A DNA stretch of 44,840 nt, from NCBI RefSeq assembly GCF_000955955.1, contig NZ_JYJG01000033.1, positions 1-44,840 of the forward strand, read 5' to 3'. Within the stretch, counting starts at the first letter, position 1. Every line of letters starts with the position of its first letter. Position numbers and translations under genes: made by a program. Under the pieces are notes generated by a model. The model made no database searches. It had not been told where the DNA came from and worked only from the letters and a program-made list of their open reading frames with translations. The DNA comes from Lentzea aerocolonigenes (GTDB taxonomy: Bacteria; Actinomycetota; Actinomycetes; Mycobacteriales; Pseudonocardiaceae). Positions 33,689 to 41,231 of the stretch are shown here, in pieces.

Positions 33689-33697
33689 GAGTTTCGC

Positions 33698-33775
33698 GTG
33701 GTGTGTCCACGGGCCCTCGTCGGCCTGGTTCGTGTCCAGGTGGGACAGACCGGCGAGGGTCCGTGGACACACCAC
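33698..33775. repeat. Long hairpin (26-bp stem) just after lon
   Basis: Beginning 10 bases after the lon stop, 33698-33723 pairs with 33750-33775 over 26 bp with only two G-U pairs (15 outer pairs are perfect: GTGGTGTGTCCACGG with its complement). The 26-base loop holds a second small stem CCTGG/CCAGG (33724-33728, 33736-33740). It has no U-tract of its own. It could protect the lon mRNA 3' end or be cut by RNase III. Confidence 0.7.
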
Positions 33776-33780
33776 TCACC

Positions 33781-33826
33781 CCTCGTGGGGGCAGTAGCGG
33801 CGACTGCTGTCCCCACGAGGCTTTTT
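33781..33826 (+). terminator. Intrinsic terminator after lon
   Basis: CCTCGTGGGG (33781-33790) pairs with CCCCACGAGG (33811-33820), with inner GCAGT/ACTGC, followed by CTTTTT. It is a textbook Rho-independent terminator for lon. It sits 5 bases from the stop codon of the convergent AMIN-like gene and may be used from both sides. Confidence 0.88.
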
Positions 33827-33830
33827 CGCG

Positions 33831-34310
33831 TCAGTAGCGGCCGATGTCGATGACCAGCCTGCTCGGGTTCGTCAGCTGGAACACCCGGTGCCAGGTGCCG
33901 GCGTTGTCGTAACCCACGGCGATTCCCAGCACTGCCTCGAAGTCGCAGTGGAGGGCGACCCTGCGGACGTTGTTCAGGCCGGGCGTCGCGAAGTTCTGCG
34001 ACCCGGTGTAGGTCGGGTTCCCGTTGTCGTCGTGCGCGGCGGCACCGTGCACGTAGATCGACAGGACCTCGTTGCTGCCGGGCATGGAGACAGGGGCGCC
34101 GGACCCGCAGCTGGCGACACCGGCGACCTCCCTGACCCGGTAGTCCGGAGTCACGCCGGACATGTCCAGCACCACCCGGTCGTAGTCGGGGTGTGCGCCG
34201 GTTCGGATGTTCGACAGCGTCGGCACGCTCTGCGCTGACGCCGTCGGGATGAACGTGAAGACCGCGAGCACTGCCATCAGCACCGCGGCCACGCGTCTGT
34301 TCTTCATCAT
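33831..34310 (-). CDS. Secreted AMIN-like domain protein
   Basis: 159 residues. A signal peptide (1-26, ASAQ) is followed by one AMIN-like domain: NIRTGAHPDYDRVVLDMSG, a conserved cysteine pair (CGSG; LHCDFEA), the DNGNPTYTGSQNF block and the closing RLVIDIGRY. AMIN-like domains are thought to bind cell-wall or periplasmic partners; no enzymatic residues are present. It starts with two ATG codons after a GAGAGGGGG box. Codons 3-7 form one arm of a perfect 15-bp inverted repeat with the promoter region. It is a paralog of the next gene. Confidence 0.82.
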   Translation of the reverse strand: MMKNRRVAAVLMAVLAVFTFIPTASAQSVPTLSNIRTGAHPDYDRVVLDMSGVTPDYRVREVAGVASCGSGAPVSMPGSNEVLSIYVHGAAAHDDNGNPTYTGSQNFATPGLNNVRRVALHCDFEAVLGIAVGYDNAGTWHRVFQLTNPSRLVIDIGRY

Positions 34311-34352
34311 TGGCCCCCTCTCAGGGCTTCTCGATATAAGAACAGACGCGTG
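34290..34352 (-). promoter_or_regulatory. 15-bp inverted repeat flanking the start of the AMIN-like gene
   Basis: CACGCGTCTGTTCTT (34290-34304, inside the first codons) and AAGAACAGACGCGTG (34338-34352, upstream) are perfectly complementary; the 33 bases between hold the start codons and ribosome binding site. In RNA, the start region would sit in the loop of a 15-bp hairpin. If transcription starts after the TATAT-like box at about 34333-34338, the repeat acts only as DNA. Confidence 0.7.
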
Positions 34353-34370
34353 ACCCGCGTCACAGTTGCG

Positions 34371-34835
34371 TCAGTTGTGGTCGATGTCCACGACGTACCT
34401 CAACGGGCCATCGGTCGTGAACCACGCGTGGTAGCTCGCGTTCTTCCGGTTCACGCCGATCGCGATCGACAGGACGGCCTCGAAGTCGCACGTGAACGCG
34501 ACGCTCTGCGCGGTCGGCAGACCCGTCTCGAACTTGCGCGATCCGGGGTAGGTCGAGTGCCCGTTCTCGTGCGCGGCGGCCGGCTGCAGCCGCACCTCGA
34601 GGAACTCCTCGCCCAGTGCCGAGACCGGCTTGCCCGAGCCGCAGCTCGTCGGCTCGGTGGTCCGCGTGACGCTGGCCCCCGGCTCGGCACCGGTCAGGTC
34701 GAACACCACGCGGTCGAACGTCGGGTGGTGTCCCGTCCGAACGTTGGTCAGCAGCGTGGTGCCGGCCGCCGACGCGCTCGGCACGATCGTCACCGCCATC
34801 ACGACAGCAGCGAGCCCAGCAAGAAACTTCTTCAT
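34371..34835 (-). CDS. Secreted AMIN-like domain protein (paralog)
   Basis: 154 residues. Signal peptide (MKKFLAG... ASAAG), then an AMIN-like domain clearly related to that of the downstream gene: NVRTGHHPTFDRVVFDLTG, CGSG, YPGSRKF, CDFEAVLSIAIGV, RYVVDIDHN. Function unknown; presumably envelope-associated. AGAGGGGG precedes the ATG and sits within a 6-bp AGATCC/GGATCT hairpin, much as the paralog start lies in a longer hairpin. It follows the polysaccharide deacetylase gene by 26 bases, so the two may be cotranscribed and act together on the wall. Confidence 0.82.
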   Translation of the reverse strand: MKKFLAGLAAVVMAVTIVPSASAAGTTLLTNVRTGHHPTFDRVVFDLTGAEPGASVTRTTEPTSCGSGKPVSALGEEFLEVRLQPAAAHENGHSTYPGSRKFETGLPTAQSVAFTCDFEAVLSIAIGVNRKNASYHAWFTTDGPLRYVVDIDHN

Positions 34836-34861
34836 GAAGATCCCCCTCTTCACGGATCTGG

Positions 34862-35632
34862 CTACCCCAGAAAGTCCTCCAGTGGCACTGGAGTCAACCC
34901 ATCTTGCTTGGCGCGGTTCAAAAACGCCGTGAAATCCTCGACGAACGTTGTACGAAAGTGCATCAGGACGATGTCGCCCGGCTTGAGCTTGTCCCCCATC
35001 TGGAACTGCACGTGGCCGTCGTTGACCGCCGCCGTCCAGTTGACGAGCGCCTTGAACCCGCAGCTCGCGGCGGCCTTGCGGGTCGTCGCGTCGTAGTTGC
35101 CGAACGGCGGCCGGAACAGCGTCGGGCGCTTGCCGTAGTCGTGAGCCAGGAAGTCCGCGTTGCCGCAGATCTCCTGCTTCTGGAACTCGAACGGCTTGCC
35201 CTGCAGGTTCGGGTGGTTCGTGGTGTGGCTGTGGATCGTGGCCGGTAACTGCTTGAAGTAGTCCTTGTGCCCCTCGGCGTACTTGGTGTTGAGGAACAAC
35301 GAGGGCCACACGCCGGCGTTGATCATCAGCTCCTGCGCCTTCGGGTGCTGCACCGCGCCGTCGTCGATCGTGATGAACACGTACGGCTTGTCCGTCGCGA
35401 TGTGCGTGACCACGGGCACCATGCCGTCGGCGGTCGCGGGCGCGTGAGCCTGCACCGTGCCGTACGGGTACGGCGGCTCGAACATGCGCTTCGGCCGCTC
35501 CGGAGTGGTCGTCGTCGGCGCCGGCGAGGACGTCGTGAGAACGGGACCACTGGTTTGCGCGTCGGGCGCCTCTCCGCATGAGACGAGCCCGGCAACCAGT
35601 ACAAATGCAGCAGCAAGCCGCAACCTGGACAT
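34862..35632 (-). CDS. Polysaccharide deacetylase lipoprotein (NodB-like)
   Basis: 256 residues. A lipoprotein signal peptide with lipobox LVSC (Cys19) and a Ser/Thr/Pro-rich spacer (to about 50) tether a NodB/CE4 domain to the outer face of the membrane. Motif 1 reads TIDDG (usually TFDDG), motif 2 is HSHTTNH, motif 3 RPPFGNYD and the distal block VLMHFR. These residues bind a divalent metal and remove N- or O-acetyl groups from peptidoglycan or other polysaccharides. GGAGGGGG 8 bases before the ATG fixes the start. It precedes the AMIN-like gene on the same strand. Confidence 0.9.
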   Translation of the reverse strand: MSRLRLAAAFVLVAGLVSCGEAPDAQTSGPVLTTSSPAPTTTTPERPKRMFEPPYPYGTVQAHAPATADGMVPVVTHIATDKPYVFITIDDGAVQHPKAQELMINAGVWPSLFLNTKYAEGHKDYFKQLPATIHSHTTNHPNLQGKPFEFQKQEICGNADFLAHDYGKRPTLFRPPFGNYDATTRKAAASCGFKALVNWTAAVNDGHVQFQMGDKLKPGDIVLMHFRTTFVEDFTAFLNRAKQDGLTPVPLEDFLG

Positions 35633-35723
35633 CGTATTTCCCCCTCCACGCGGAAGACGCCGCGCAGGCCCTCATGGTTGCACGGGGATAGGCTCGAACT
35701 GATCACAAAGAGGAGGAGAAACG

Positions 35724-36251
35724 ATGAGCCTCGAGCGCCCAGTCGCTCCCGACCCCTACCAGTTGCTCCCGCAGGTCGGCACCTTCGACGTGACGTCGTC
35801 GGACGTGCGCGACGGCGAGCAGCTCCCCGACGCCCAGGTCTTCGAGGGCGGCAACACCTCGCCCCAGCTCTCGTGGTCCGGCTTCCCCGCCGAGACGCGC
35901 AGCTTCGTGGTCACCTGCTTCGACCCCGACGCCCCCACCCCCTCCGGCTTCTGGCACTGGGTGGCCGTGAACCTCCCCGCGACCACCACCTCGTTGGACA
36001 CCGGCGCGGGCAACGACGACGGCACACTTCCGGGTGACGCCTTCCACGTGCGCTCCGACTTCGGCACGCGTGCGTTCGGTGGCGCGGCCCCGCCCAAGGG
36101 CGACCACCCGCACCGCTACTACTTCGTGGTGCACGCGGTCGACGTGGACAAACTCGACGTGGACGGGGACGCCTCGCCTGCCGTGGTGAGCTTCAACCTC
36201 GCGTTCCACACGCTGGCCAGGGCGATCATCACGCCGACTTACCAGCATTGA
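35724..36251 (+). CDS. YbhB/YbcL family PEBP-like protein
   Basis: 175 residues, the usual size for bacterial phosphatidylethanolamine-binding (Raf kinase inhibitor-like) proteins. Signature blocks are [12 protein letters not shown], the ligand-pocket [14 protein letters not shown] and [18 protein letters not shown]. Biochemical roles of this bacterial family are unclear. No signal peptide. GAGGAGGAG lies 7 bases before the ATG. Its 3' end overlaps the convergent transporter gene by 23 bases. Confidence 0.9.
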   Translation: MSLERPVAPDPYQLLPQVGTFDVTSSDVRDGEQLPDAQVFEGGNTSPQLSWSGFPAETRSFVVTCFDPDAPTPSGFWHWVAVNLPATTTSLDTGAGNDDGTLPGDAFHVRSDFGTRAFGGAAPPKGDHPHRYYFVVHAVDVDKLDVDGDASPAVVSFNLAFHTLARAIITPTYQH

Positions 36252-37140
36252 GCAAGCGGCCGGCTCGCTGGGACGTGCCCAGCGAGTTGGCCAGGCTCGC
36301 GCCGCAGATCAGCAGGATGCCCACGATCTGCAGCGGGTGGATCCTGGTGCCGTACACCGACATGTCGACGATGATCGCGACCACCGGGTAGACGAACGAC
36401 AGCACCGCGATCAGCGACGTCGGAAGCTTCTGGTAGCTCGAGTACATCAGCACGTACATGACGCAGGTGTGGATCACGCCGATGCCGACGAGCCACGCCC
36501 AGCCGTTGCCGATCGACGCGGTGCCGGAGAAGTCGACGAACGGCAGCAGCAGGAAGATGCCGGCGGTCACCTGCACGAGAGCGATCAGGTGCGGGCGGAT
36601 TCCCTTGAGCTGCTTGGCGATGATCGTGGCGAACGCGTAGAGCAACGCGGCGAGCAGTGCCTGGCCGATGCCGAGCAGGTAGGAACCGCTCACGGTGACA
36701 CTGGTGATGTCGGTGACCAGCACGACTCCGGCGAACGCGACACCGACCCAGCCGAGCTTGGCCGCGGTGAGCTTTTCCTTGAACACCAACGCTCCCAGCA
36801 GCACGACGTAGAACGGCTGCGTGTGGTAGACGACGGTCGCGAGTGAGATCGACGTCTTCGCGTAGGCGGAGAACAGGAACGCCCAGTTGTAGACGATGAA
36901 GACGCCGCCCAGCAGAGCGAGCAGGAACGTCTTTCGGGTGAAGCCGGTGTCGCTGAAGAAGCCCCGGATCCAGCAGTACAGGCCCAGCGCCCCAGCTCCG
37001 AAAACGCACCGCCAGAACGCCACGGTGAACGGCTGCGCGCCGGACTCGAACACGAACACACCGATGGTCCCGGACAACACCATGGCGATCGTCAGCTCGA
37101 CGATCCCCTTCTTCCGCAGCTCAGCCGCCTGAATGCTCAT
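36229..37140 (-). CDS. EamA/DMT family transporter
   Basis: About 303 residues with ten predicted membrane helices arranged as two EamA repeats (first repeat ends near [22 protein letters not shown]; the second near [14 protein letters not shown]...[14 protein letters not shown]). The family exports metabolites or amino acids; the substrate is unknown. I chose the ATG at 37140; a GTG eight codons upstream is possible. Neither has a strong ribosome binding site. It is divergent from the GlxA-type regulator, which may control it. Confidence 0.87.
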   Translation of the reverse strand: MSIQAAELRKKGIVELTIAMVLSGTIGVFVFESGAQPFTVAFWRCVFGAGALGLYCWIRGFFSDTGFTRKTFLLALLGGVFIVYNWAFLFSAYAKTSISLATVVYHTQPFYVVLLGALVFKEKLTAAKLGWVGVAFAGVVLVTDITSVTVSGSYLLGIGQALLAALLYAFATIIAKQLKGIRPHLIALVQVTAGIFLLLPFVDFSGTASIGNGWAWLVGIGVIHTCVMYVLMYSSYQKLPTSLIAVLSFVYPVVAIIVDMSVYGTRIHPLQIVGILLICGASLANSLGTSQRAGRLLNAGKSA

Positions 37141-37199
37141 GGCACTAAGTTTGCGATGGCTCACATACCGCCAACAGTGGCAGCGTTGACACCCTTCGC

Positions 37200-37205
37200 T
37201 AAGAT
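37200..37205 (+). promoter_or_regulatory. Likely leaderless -10 box of the GlxA-type gene
   Basis: TAAGAT fits the actinobacterial -10 consensus TANNNT and ends 6 bases before the ATG, so transcription would start on the A of the start codon. No ribosome binding site is present, in agreement. Confidence 0.5.
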
Positions 37206-37211
37206 CCTGCC

Positions 37212-38177
37212 ATGCTACGCAGTGTTGCCGTGGTCCTGATCGACGGGGTCGCGCCGTTCGAGTTCGGTGTCGTGTGCGAGGTGTTCGGCATCGACCGGAC
37301 CGAGGACGGCGTGCCGCCGTTCGAGTTCAGGGTGTGCGGGGAACGGCCTGGCGAGCCTCTGCGCACCAACGTCGGCGTGCAGCTGATCCCCGAGCTGGGC
37401 CTGGACGCGCTCAAGGACGCCGACCTCATCGCGGTGCCCGCCGCGAGGCTGCGCGAGCACTACCCACCGGCCGTGCTGCAGGCGTTGCGCGAGGCCCACG
37501 CGAACGGCGCGACGCTGCTCTCGGTGTGCAGCGGGGCGTTCCTGCTCGGCGAGGCCGGCCTGCTCGACGACCGGCCGTGCACGGTCCACTGGCATCACGC
37601 CGCCGCGTTCACCGAGCGCTTCCCCCGCGCCGAGGTCGACCCGAACGTGCTCTACGTGGACGACGGCGACATCGTCACGAGCGCGGGCACGGCGGCGGGG
37701 ATCGACGCGTGCCTGCACATCGTGCGCCGCGAGCTCGGCACCGGCCCGGCCACCGCGATCGCCCGGCGCATGGTCGTGCCGCCGCAGCGGGAAGGCGGGC
37801 AGCGGCAGTTCATCGAGATGCCGGTGCCGACGAACGCGGCGATGAGCCTGCAGCCGGTGCTCGACCAGATGCTGGAGTCTCTCGACGTCGAGCACACGGT
37901 CGCCGACCTGGCCCGCCGCGCACGGCTCTCCGAACGCACCTTCGCGCGGCGGTTCGTCGCGGAGACCGGCACCACCCCGGTCCGCTGGCTGACCGCGCAA
38001 CGCGTCCTGCACGCCCGCAAGCTGCTCGAGGAGACCTCGCTGGCCGTCGAGGAGATCGCGCGGCGCAGCGGGTTCAGCACGGCCGCCCTGCTGCGGCACC
38101 ACTTCTACAAGGACGTGGGCGTCTCCCCCAACGCCTATCGCCGCACCTTCTCCAACAGCACCCCGACCTCGGCGTAA
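37212..38177 (+). CDS. GlxA-type transcriptional regulator (DJ-1/PfpI plus AraC HTH)
   Basis: 321 residues. An N-terminal class I amidotransferase-like (DJ-1/PfpI) domain with the nucleophile-elbow cysteine (LLSVCSGAFLLGEAG) probably senses a ligand. The C-terminal AraC/XylS double helix-turn-helix (about 215-315; LARRARLSERTFARRF, EIARRSGFSTAALLRHHF) binds DNA. GlxA-like regulators of actinomycetes act on development or metabolism. It lies 71 bases from the divergent EamA transporter and appears leaderless. Mycothione reductase follows after 58 bases on the same strand. Confidence 0.92.
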   Translation: MLRSVAVVLIDGVAPFEFGVVCEVFGIDRTEDGVPPFEFRVCGERPGEPLRTNVGVQLIPELGLDALKDADLIAVPAARLREHYPPAVLQALREAHANGATLLSVCSGAFLLGEAGLLDDRPCTVHWHHAAAFTERFPRAEVDPNVLYVDDGDIVTSAGTAAGIDACLHIVRRELGTGPATAIARRMVVPPQREGGQRQFIEMPVPTNAAMSLQPVLDQMLESLDVEHTVADLARRARLSERTFARRFVAETGTTPVRWLTAQRVLHARKLLEETSLAVEEIARRSGFSTAALLRHHFYKDVGVSPNAYRRTFSNSTPTSA

Positions 38178-38235
38178 GACCTGCGTAACACCTGATCGGG
38201 GAACACCGGCTCGCGGCAGATGGTTGGATCGACAC

Positions 38236-39609
38236 GTGAGGCACTTCGACCTGGTCATCATCGGTACCGGCTCCGGCAACTCCATCCCGAACGACTCGAT
38301 GGCGGACTGGAACATCGCCATCCTCGAGAAGGGGACCTTCGGCGGCACCTGCCTGAACGTGGGCTGCATCCCCACCAAGATGTTCGTCCACACCGCCGAC
38401 CAGGCCGCGGCGCCTGCGAACGCCAAGAAGCTCGGCGTGGACGCGCACCTCGACGCGGTGCACTGGCCGCAGATCCGCGACCGCGTCTTCGGGCGGATCG
38501 ACCCGATCGCCGAGGGCGGCCGCAACTGGCGCGCCAACGAGAACGCGAACGTCACGGTCTACGAGGGCACGGCGAAGTTCATCGACGCGCACACGATCGA
38601 CACCGGCACCGGCGAGACGATCACCGCCGACCGGATCGTGGTGGCGGCGGGCAGCAGGCCGACGGTCCCCGAGATCGCGGACATCGAGACGACCGGCTTC
38701 CACACCAGCGACACGATCATGCGCCTGGACGAGCTGCCGGAGAGCCTGATCATCCTGGGCAGCGGCTTCATCGCGTCCGAGTTCGCGCACGTGTTCAGCA
38801 GCTTCGGCGTGAAGGTCACGATGATCGCGCGCTCGAACCTGTTGCTGCGCCACGAGGACCTGGAGATCGCCGAGCGGTTCACCGACGTCGTGAAGCACAA
38901 GTGGGACGTCCGGCTGCAGCGCAAGACGATCCGCGCGGAGAAGACCGAGACCGGTGTCCGGCTGCACATGGAAGGCCCGGACGGCGCGGAAACCGTTGAG
39001 GCGGCTCAGCTTCTCGTCGCGGTCGGCCGACAGGCGAACACGGACCTGCTCGACGCGGGCAAGGCAGGGCTCGAGCTGCACGACGACGGCCGGATCAAGG
39101 TCGACGAGTTCCAGCGCACCAGCCAGCCGCACATCCTGGCGCTGGGCGACATCAGCTCCGACTACCAGCTCAAGCACGTCGCGAACCACGAAGCCAAGGT
39201 CGTGCAGCACAACCTGCTGAACCCGGACGAGCCCAAGGCCAGCGACCACCGGTTCGTGCCGGCCGCCGTGTTCTCGAGCCCGCAGATCGCGAGCGTCGGG
39301 CTCACCGAAGAACAGGCCAAGGCAAAGGGAATTCGCTACGTCACCTCGTCGCAGGCCTACGCGTCCATCGCGTACGGCTGGGCGATGGAGGACACGACCG
39401 GTTTCGCGAAGCTGATCGCCGATCCCGCCACCGGACAGCTGCTCGGCGCGCACATCATCGGCCCGCAGGCGTCGACGGTGATCCAGCCGCTCATCCAGGC
39501 GATGAGCTTCGGCCTGGACGCGAAGTCCATGGCACGTGGGCAGTACTGGATCCATCCGGCGATGCCCGAACTGGTCGAGAACGCCCTTCTCAACCTGCCG
39601 CTGGACTGA
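38236..39609 (+). CDS. mtr: Mycothione reductase
   Basis: 457 residues. A flavoprotein disulfide reductase that regenerates mycothiol from mycothione with NADPH. Visible: FAD-binding IIGTGSGNS, redox pair Cys39/Cys44 (GGTCLNVGCIPTK), NAD(P)-binding ILGSGFIASEFAHVF, second FAD block ILALGDIS, and the C-terminal catalytic histidine segment WIHPAMPELVENALL, which favours Mtr over lipoamide dehydrogenase or glutathione reductase. I start at the GTG giving VRHFDLVIIG; a TTG four codons earlier is possible. It supports assignment of the organism to the mycothiol-producing Actinobacteria. Confidence 0.92.
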   Translation: MRHFDLVIIGTGSGNSIPNDSMADWNIAILEKGTFGGTCLNVGCIPTKMFVHTADQAAAPANAKKLGVDAHLDAVHWPQIRDRVFGRIDPIAEGGRNWRANENANVTVYEGTAKFIDAHTIDTGTGETITADRIVVAAGSRPTVPEIADIETTGFHTSDTIMRLDELPESLIILGSGFIASEFAHVFSSFGVKVTMIARSNLLLRHEDLEIAERFTDVVKHKWDVRLQRKTIRAEKTETGVRLHMEGPDGAETVEAAQLLVAVGRQANTDLLDAGKAGLELHDDGRIKVDEFQRTSQPHILALGDISSDYQLKHVANHEAKVVQHNLLNPDEPKASDHRFVPAAVFSSPQIASVGLTEEQAKAKGIRYVTSSQAYASIAYGWAMEDTTGFAKLIADPATGQLLGAHIIGPQASTVIQPLIQAMSFGLDAKSMARGQYWIHPAMPELVENALLNLPLD

Positions 39610-39673
39610 ATGCCTTGGCCGACAGGGACTTCCGCCGCTGTCGGGAACCGCATTCACCAACAACCATGCAGCG

Positions 39674-40087
39674 ATGACTGACAGAGTCCTCGTCGCGTAC
39701 ACCTCGAAGATCGCCGCCACCGACGAGATCGCCGAGATCATCGGCACCGAACTCGCCGGCTGCGGGCTGAGAGTCACCGTGCTCTCGGTCGCCGCCGCCG
39801 ACACGCTGCACGGGTTCGGTGCCGTGATCATGGGCGACGCCGCGGCCCGCGATGCGCATCGGTTCGTGCGGCGGCACAAGGTTTCGCTGAAACACACGCC
39901 CATGTGGTTGTTCCACCGCGGCACTCCACCCGTGCCCAACGACGTGACCCGCATGGTTCGGAAGCTGGGGGCCAGTGGGCCGGTCAGCTTCGCGGGTGCG
40001 GCACCGGACTGGGATCGGGCGAAGGCGTGGGCCCGCTACCTCGCCGACCAGCTCACGGTGCTGCACCGCGGGTTCGTGTCGAACTAG
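39674..40087 (+). CDS. Small flavodoxin-domain protein
   Basis: 137 residues. It starts like a flavodoxin (VLVAYTSKIAATDEIAEIIGTEL, the FMN phosphate loop) and continues with FGAVIMGDAAARDAHRF. The C-terminal half (SFAGAAPDWDRAKAWARYLADQL) resembles flavodoxin_5/HemG-like proteins but is short. It may bind FMN and act in electron transfer; the partner is unknown. It follows mycothione reductase by 64 bases. The stop overlaps that of the convergent VOC gene by 4 bases. Confidence 0.75.
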   Translation: MTDRVLVAYTSKIAATDEIAEIIGTELAGCGLRVTVLSVAAADTLHGFGAVIMGDAAARDAHRFVRRHKVSLKHTPMWLFHRGTPPVPNDVTRMVRKLGASGPVSFAGAAPDWDRAKAWARYLADQLTVLHRGFVSN

Positions 40088-40488
40088 GCCTGCAGGATGC
40101 GGACGTTGTTGCCGGCCGGGTCGCGGAACACGCAGTCGCGGCTGCCCCACGGCTGATCGGTCGGCTCCTGCACGACGTCGGCGCCGCTCGCCTGCAGCTT
40201 GTCGAACACGCCGTCGAGATCCGGCGTGGCCAGCTGGATGTACCCGTACGAGCCGGCGTCGATCATCTCGGCGATAGCGGTCTTCTGCGTGTCCGTGAGG
40301 CCCTCCGCCATGGCCGGCGGGGAAAGCACGACGGAGGTCGTCGACCCCACCGGGGCGACGGTGATCCAGCGCATCGTGCCCTGGCCGACGTCGACGCGGA
40401 CCTCCCAGCCGAGCAGGTCGCGGTAGAACGCCAGCGAGGCCTCGGGGTCGGTGTGCGGGAGGAACGTGGCGTGAATGTCGATGTCCAT
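40084..40488 (-). CDS. VOC (glyoxalase/dioxygenase superfamily) protein
   Basis: 134 residues with two beta-alpha-beta-beta-beta repeats: FLPHTDPEASLAFYRDLLGWEVR at the start and GVFDKLQASGADVVQEPTD...CVFRDPAGNNVRI at the end. VOC proteins include glyoxalase I, fosfomycin and bleomycin resistance proteins and dioxygenases. Metal ligands cannot be assigned with confidence, and no substrate is predicted. The upstream region holds a small AGAAGC/GCTTCT hairpin (40501-40526). Confidence 0.85.
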   Translation of the reverse strand: MDIDIHATFLPHTDPEASLAFYRDLLGWEVRVDVGQGTMRWITVAPVGSTTSVVLSPPAMAEGLTDTQKTAIAEMIDAGSYGYIQLATPDLDGVFDKLQASGADVVQEPTDQPWGSRDCVFRDPAGNNVRILQA

Positions 40489-40532
40489 GCCGACAACGCT
40501 AGAAGCACCGCGTGCACCCCGCTTCTCGATTC

Positions 40533-40592
40533 CTGACCACCTTCTGACCAGGCGTTCCAGTCACGTCCCAGCGTGATCCAGACGCGTCCCAG
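40533..40592 (+). promoter_or_regulatory. Six helically phased CCA repeats upstream of CHAP gene (SARP-like operator)
   Basis: Heptamers CTGACCA (40533), CTGACCA (40544), GTTCCAG (40554), GTCCCAG (40565), GATCCAG (40575) and GTCCCAG (40586) are spaced 11, 10, 11, 10 and 11 bases apart, about one helical turn. SARP and OmpR-type regulators bind such direct heptamer repeats with 11-bp period near the -35 region. A SARP-type gene ends 3 bases beyond the adjacent CHAP gene, so it is a candidate binder (inference). Confidence 0.55.
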
Positions 40593-40643
40593 AGCCTCCG
40601 TGTCGACTTCATCCCGGCGTCCGGACGGACACCGCAAGACGAC

Positions 40644-41231
40644 ATGCGAGGGGCGAAGAAGAACGTGCGATCCATCAAGAAGACGTTCATCGCGGGAGTG
40701 TTGTCCGCGATCATCAGCACGCTGCTGATGGGCTCATCCGCAACCGCCGCACCCACCGAGGAAGTGCAGATCTCGGCCGCTGCCGACATCGTGCGCATCG
40801 CGACCGCCGAGGTGGGCTACAAGGAGCGGGCGAACAACTGCAACAAGTACAGCGGCGACTGCGCGGCCTGGTGCGGCATGTTCGCCAGGTGGGTGTGGAA
40901 CAAGGCGGGCGTGAAGAAGCTCCCGCCGGCGGGCTACGGCAAGGCGTGGGTGGCGACGTACTGGGCCAAGTGGGGTGCGGACCAGGGGCTGCTCAAGAAG
41001 CGTCCGGCCGGCACCCGCGGAGGATCCCCGAAGGCCGGTGACGCGATCGTGTTCGGCGTTCCCGGCAGCCTCAACGGCCACGTCGGGCTCGTCGTGAAGG
41101 TGCACGCCGACGGCAAGCTGACCACGATCGACGGCAACCTGTCCGACAAGGTCACCAAGCGCACCATCGACCCGAAGACCGCCACCACCAACGGCGGCGC
41201 GGTCTACGGCTACGTGAAGCCGACGTTCTAG
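40644..41231 (+). CDS. Secreted CHAP-domain (NlpC/P60-like) amidase
   Basis: 195 residues. A signal peptide (basic n-region, hydrophobic 15-31, ATAA cleavage near 36) is followed by a CHAP-like cysteine hydrolase domain with Cys77 (DCAAWCGMFARWVW) and His146 (GHVGLVVKV). Such enzymes cut peptidoglycan cross-bridges or stem peptides. A GTG seven codons downstream (40665) is an alternative start. It probably acts in wall remodelling and is likely controlled through the phased repeats upstream. It is convergent with, and overlaps by 4 bases, the membrane SARP gene. Confidence 0.85.
   Translation: MRGAKKNVRSIKKTFIAGVLSAIISTLLMGSSATAAPTEEVQISAAADIVRIATAEVGYKERANNCNKYSGDCAAWCGMFARWVWNKAGVKKLPPAGYGKAWVATYWAKWGADQGLLKKRPAGTRGGSPKAGDAIVFGVPGSLNGHVGLVVKVHADGKLTTIDGNLSDKVTKRTIDPKTATTNGGAVYGYVKPTF

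Noticed and set aside
31319..33775. Minus-strand open frame of about 800 codons opposite lon
   Set aside because: Lon is full length with all catalytic motifs; the opposite frame has no recognisable features.
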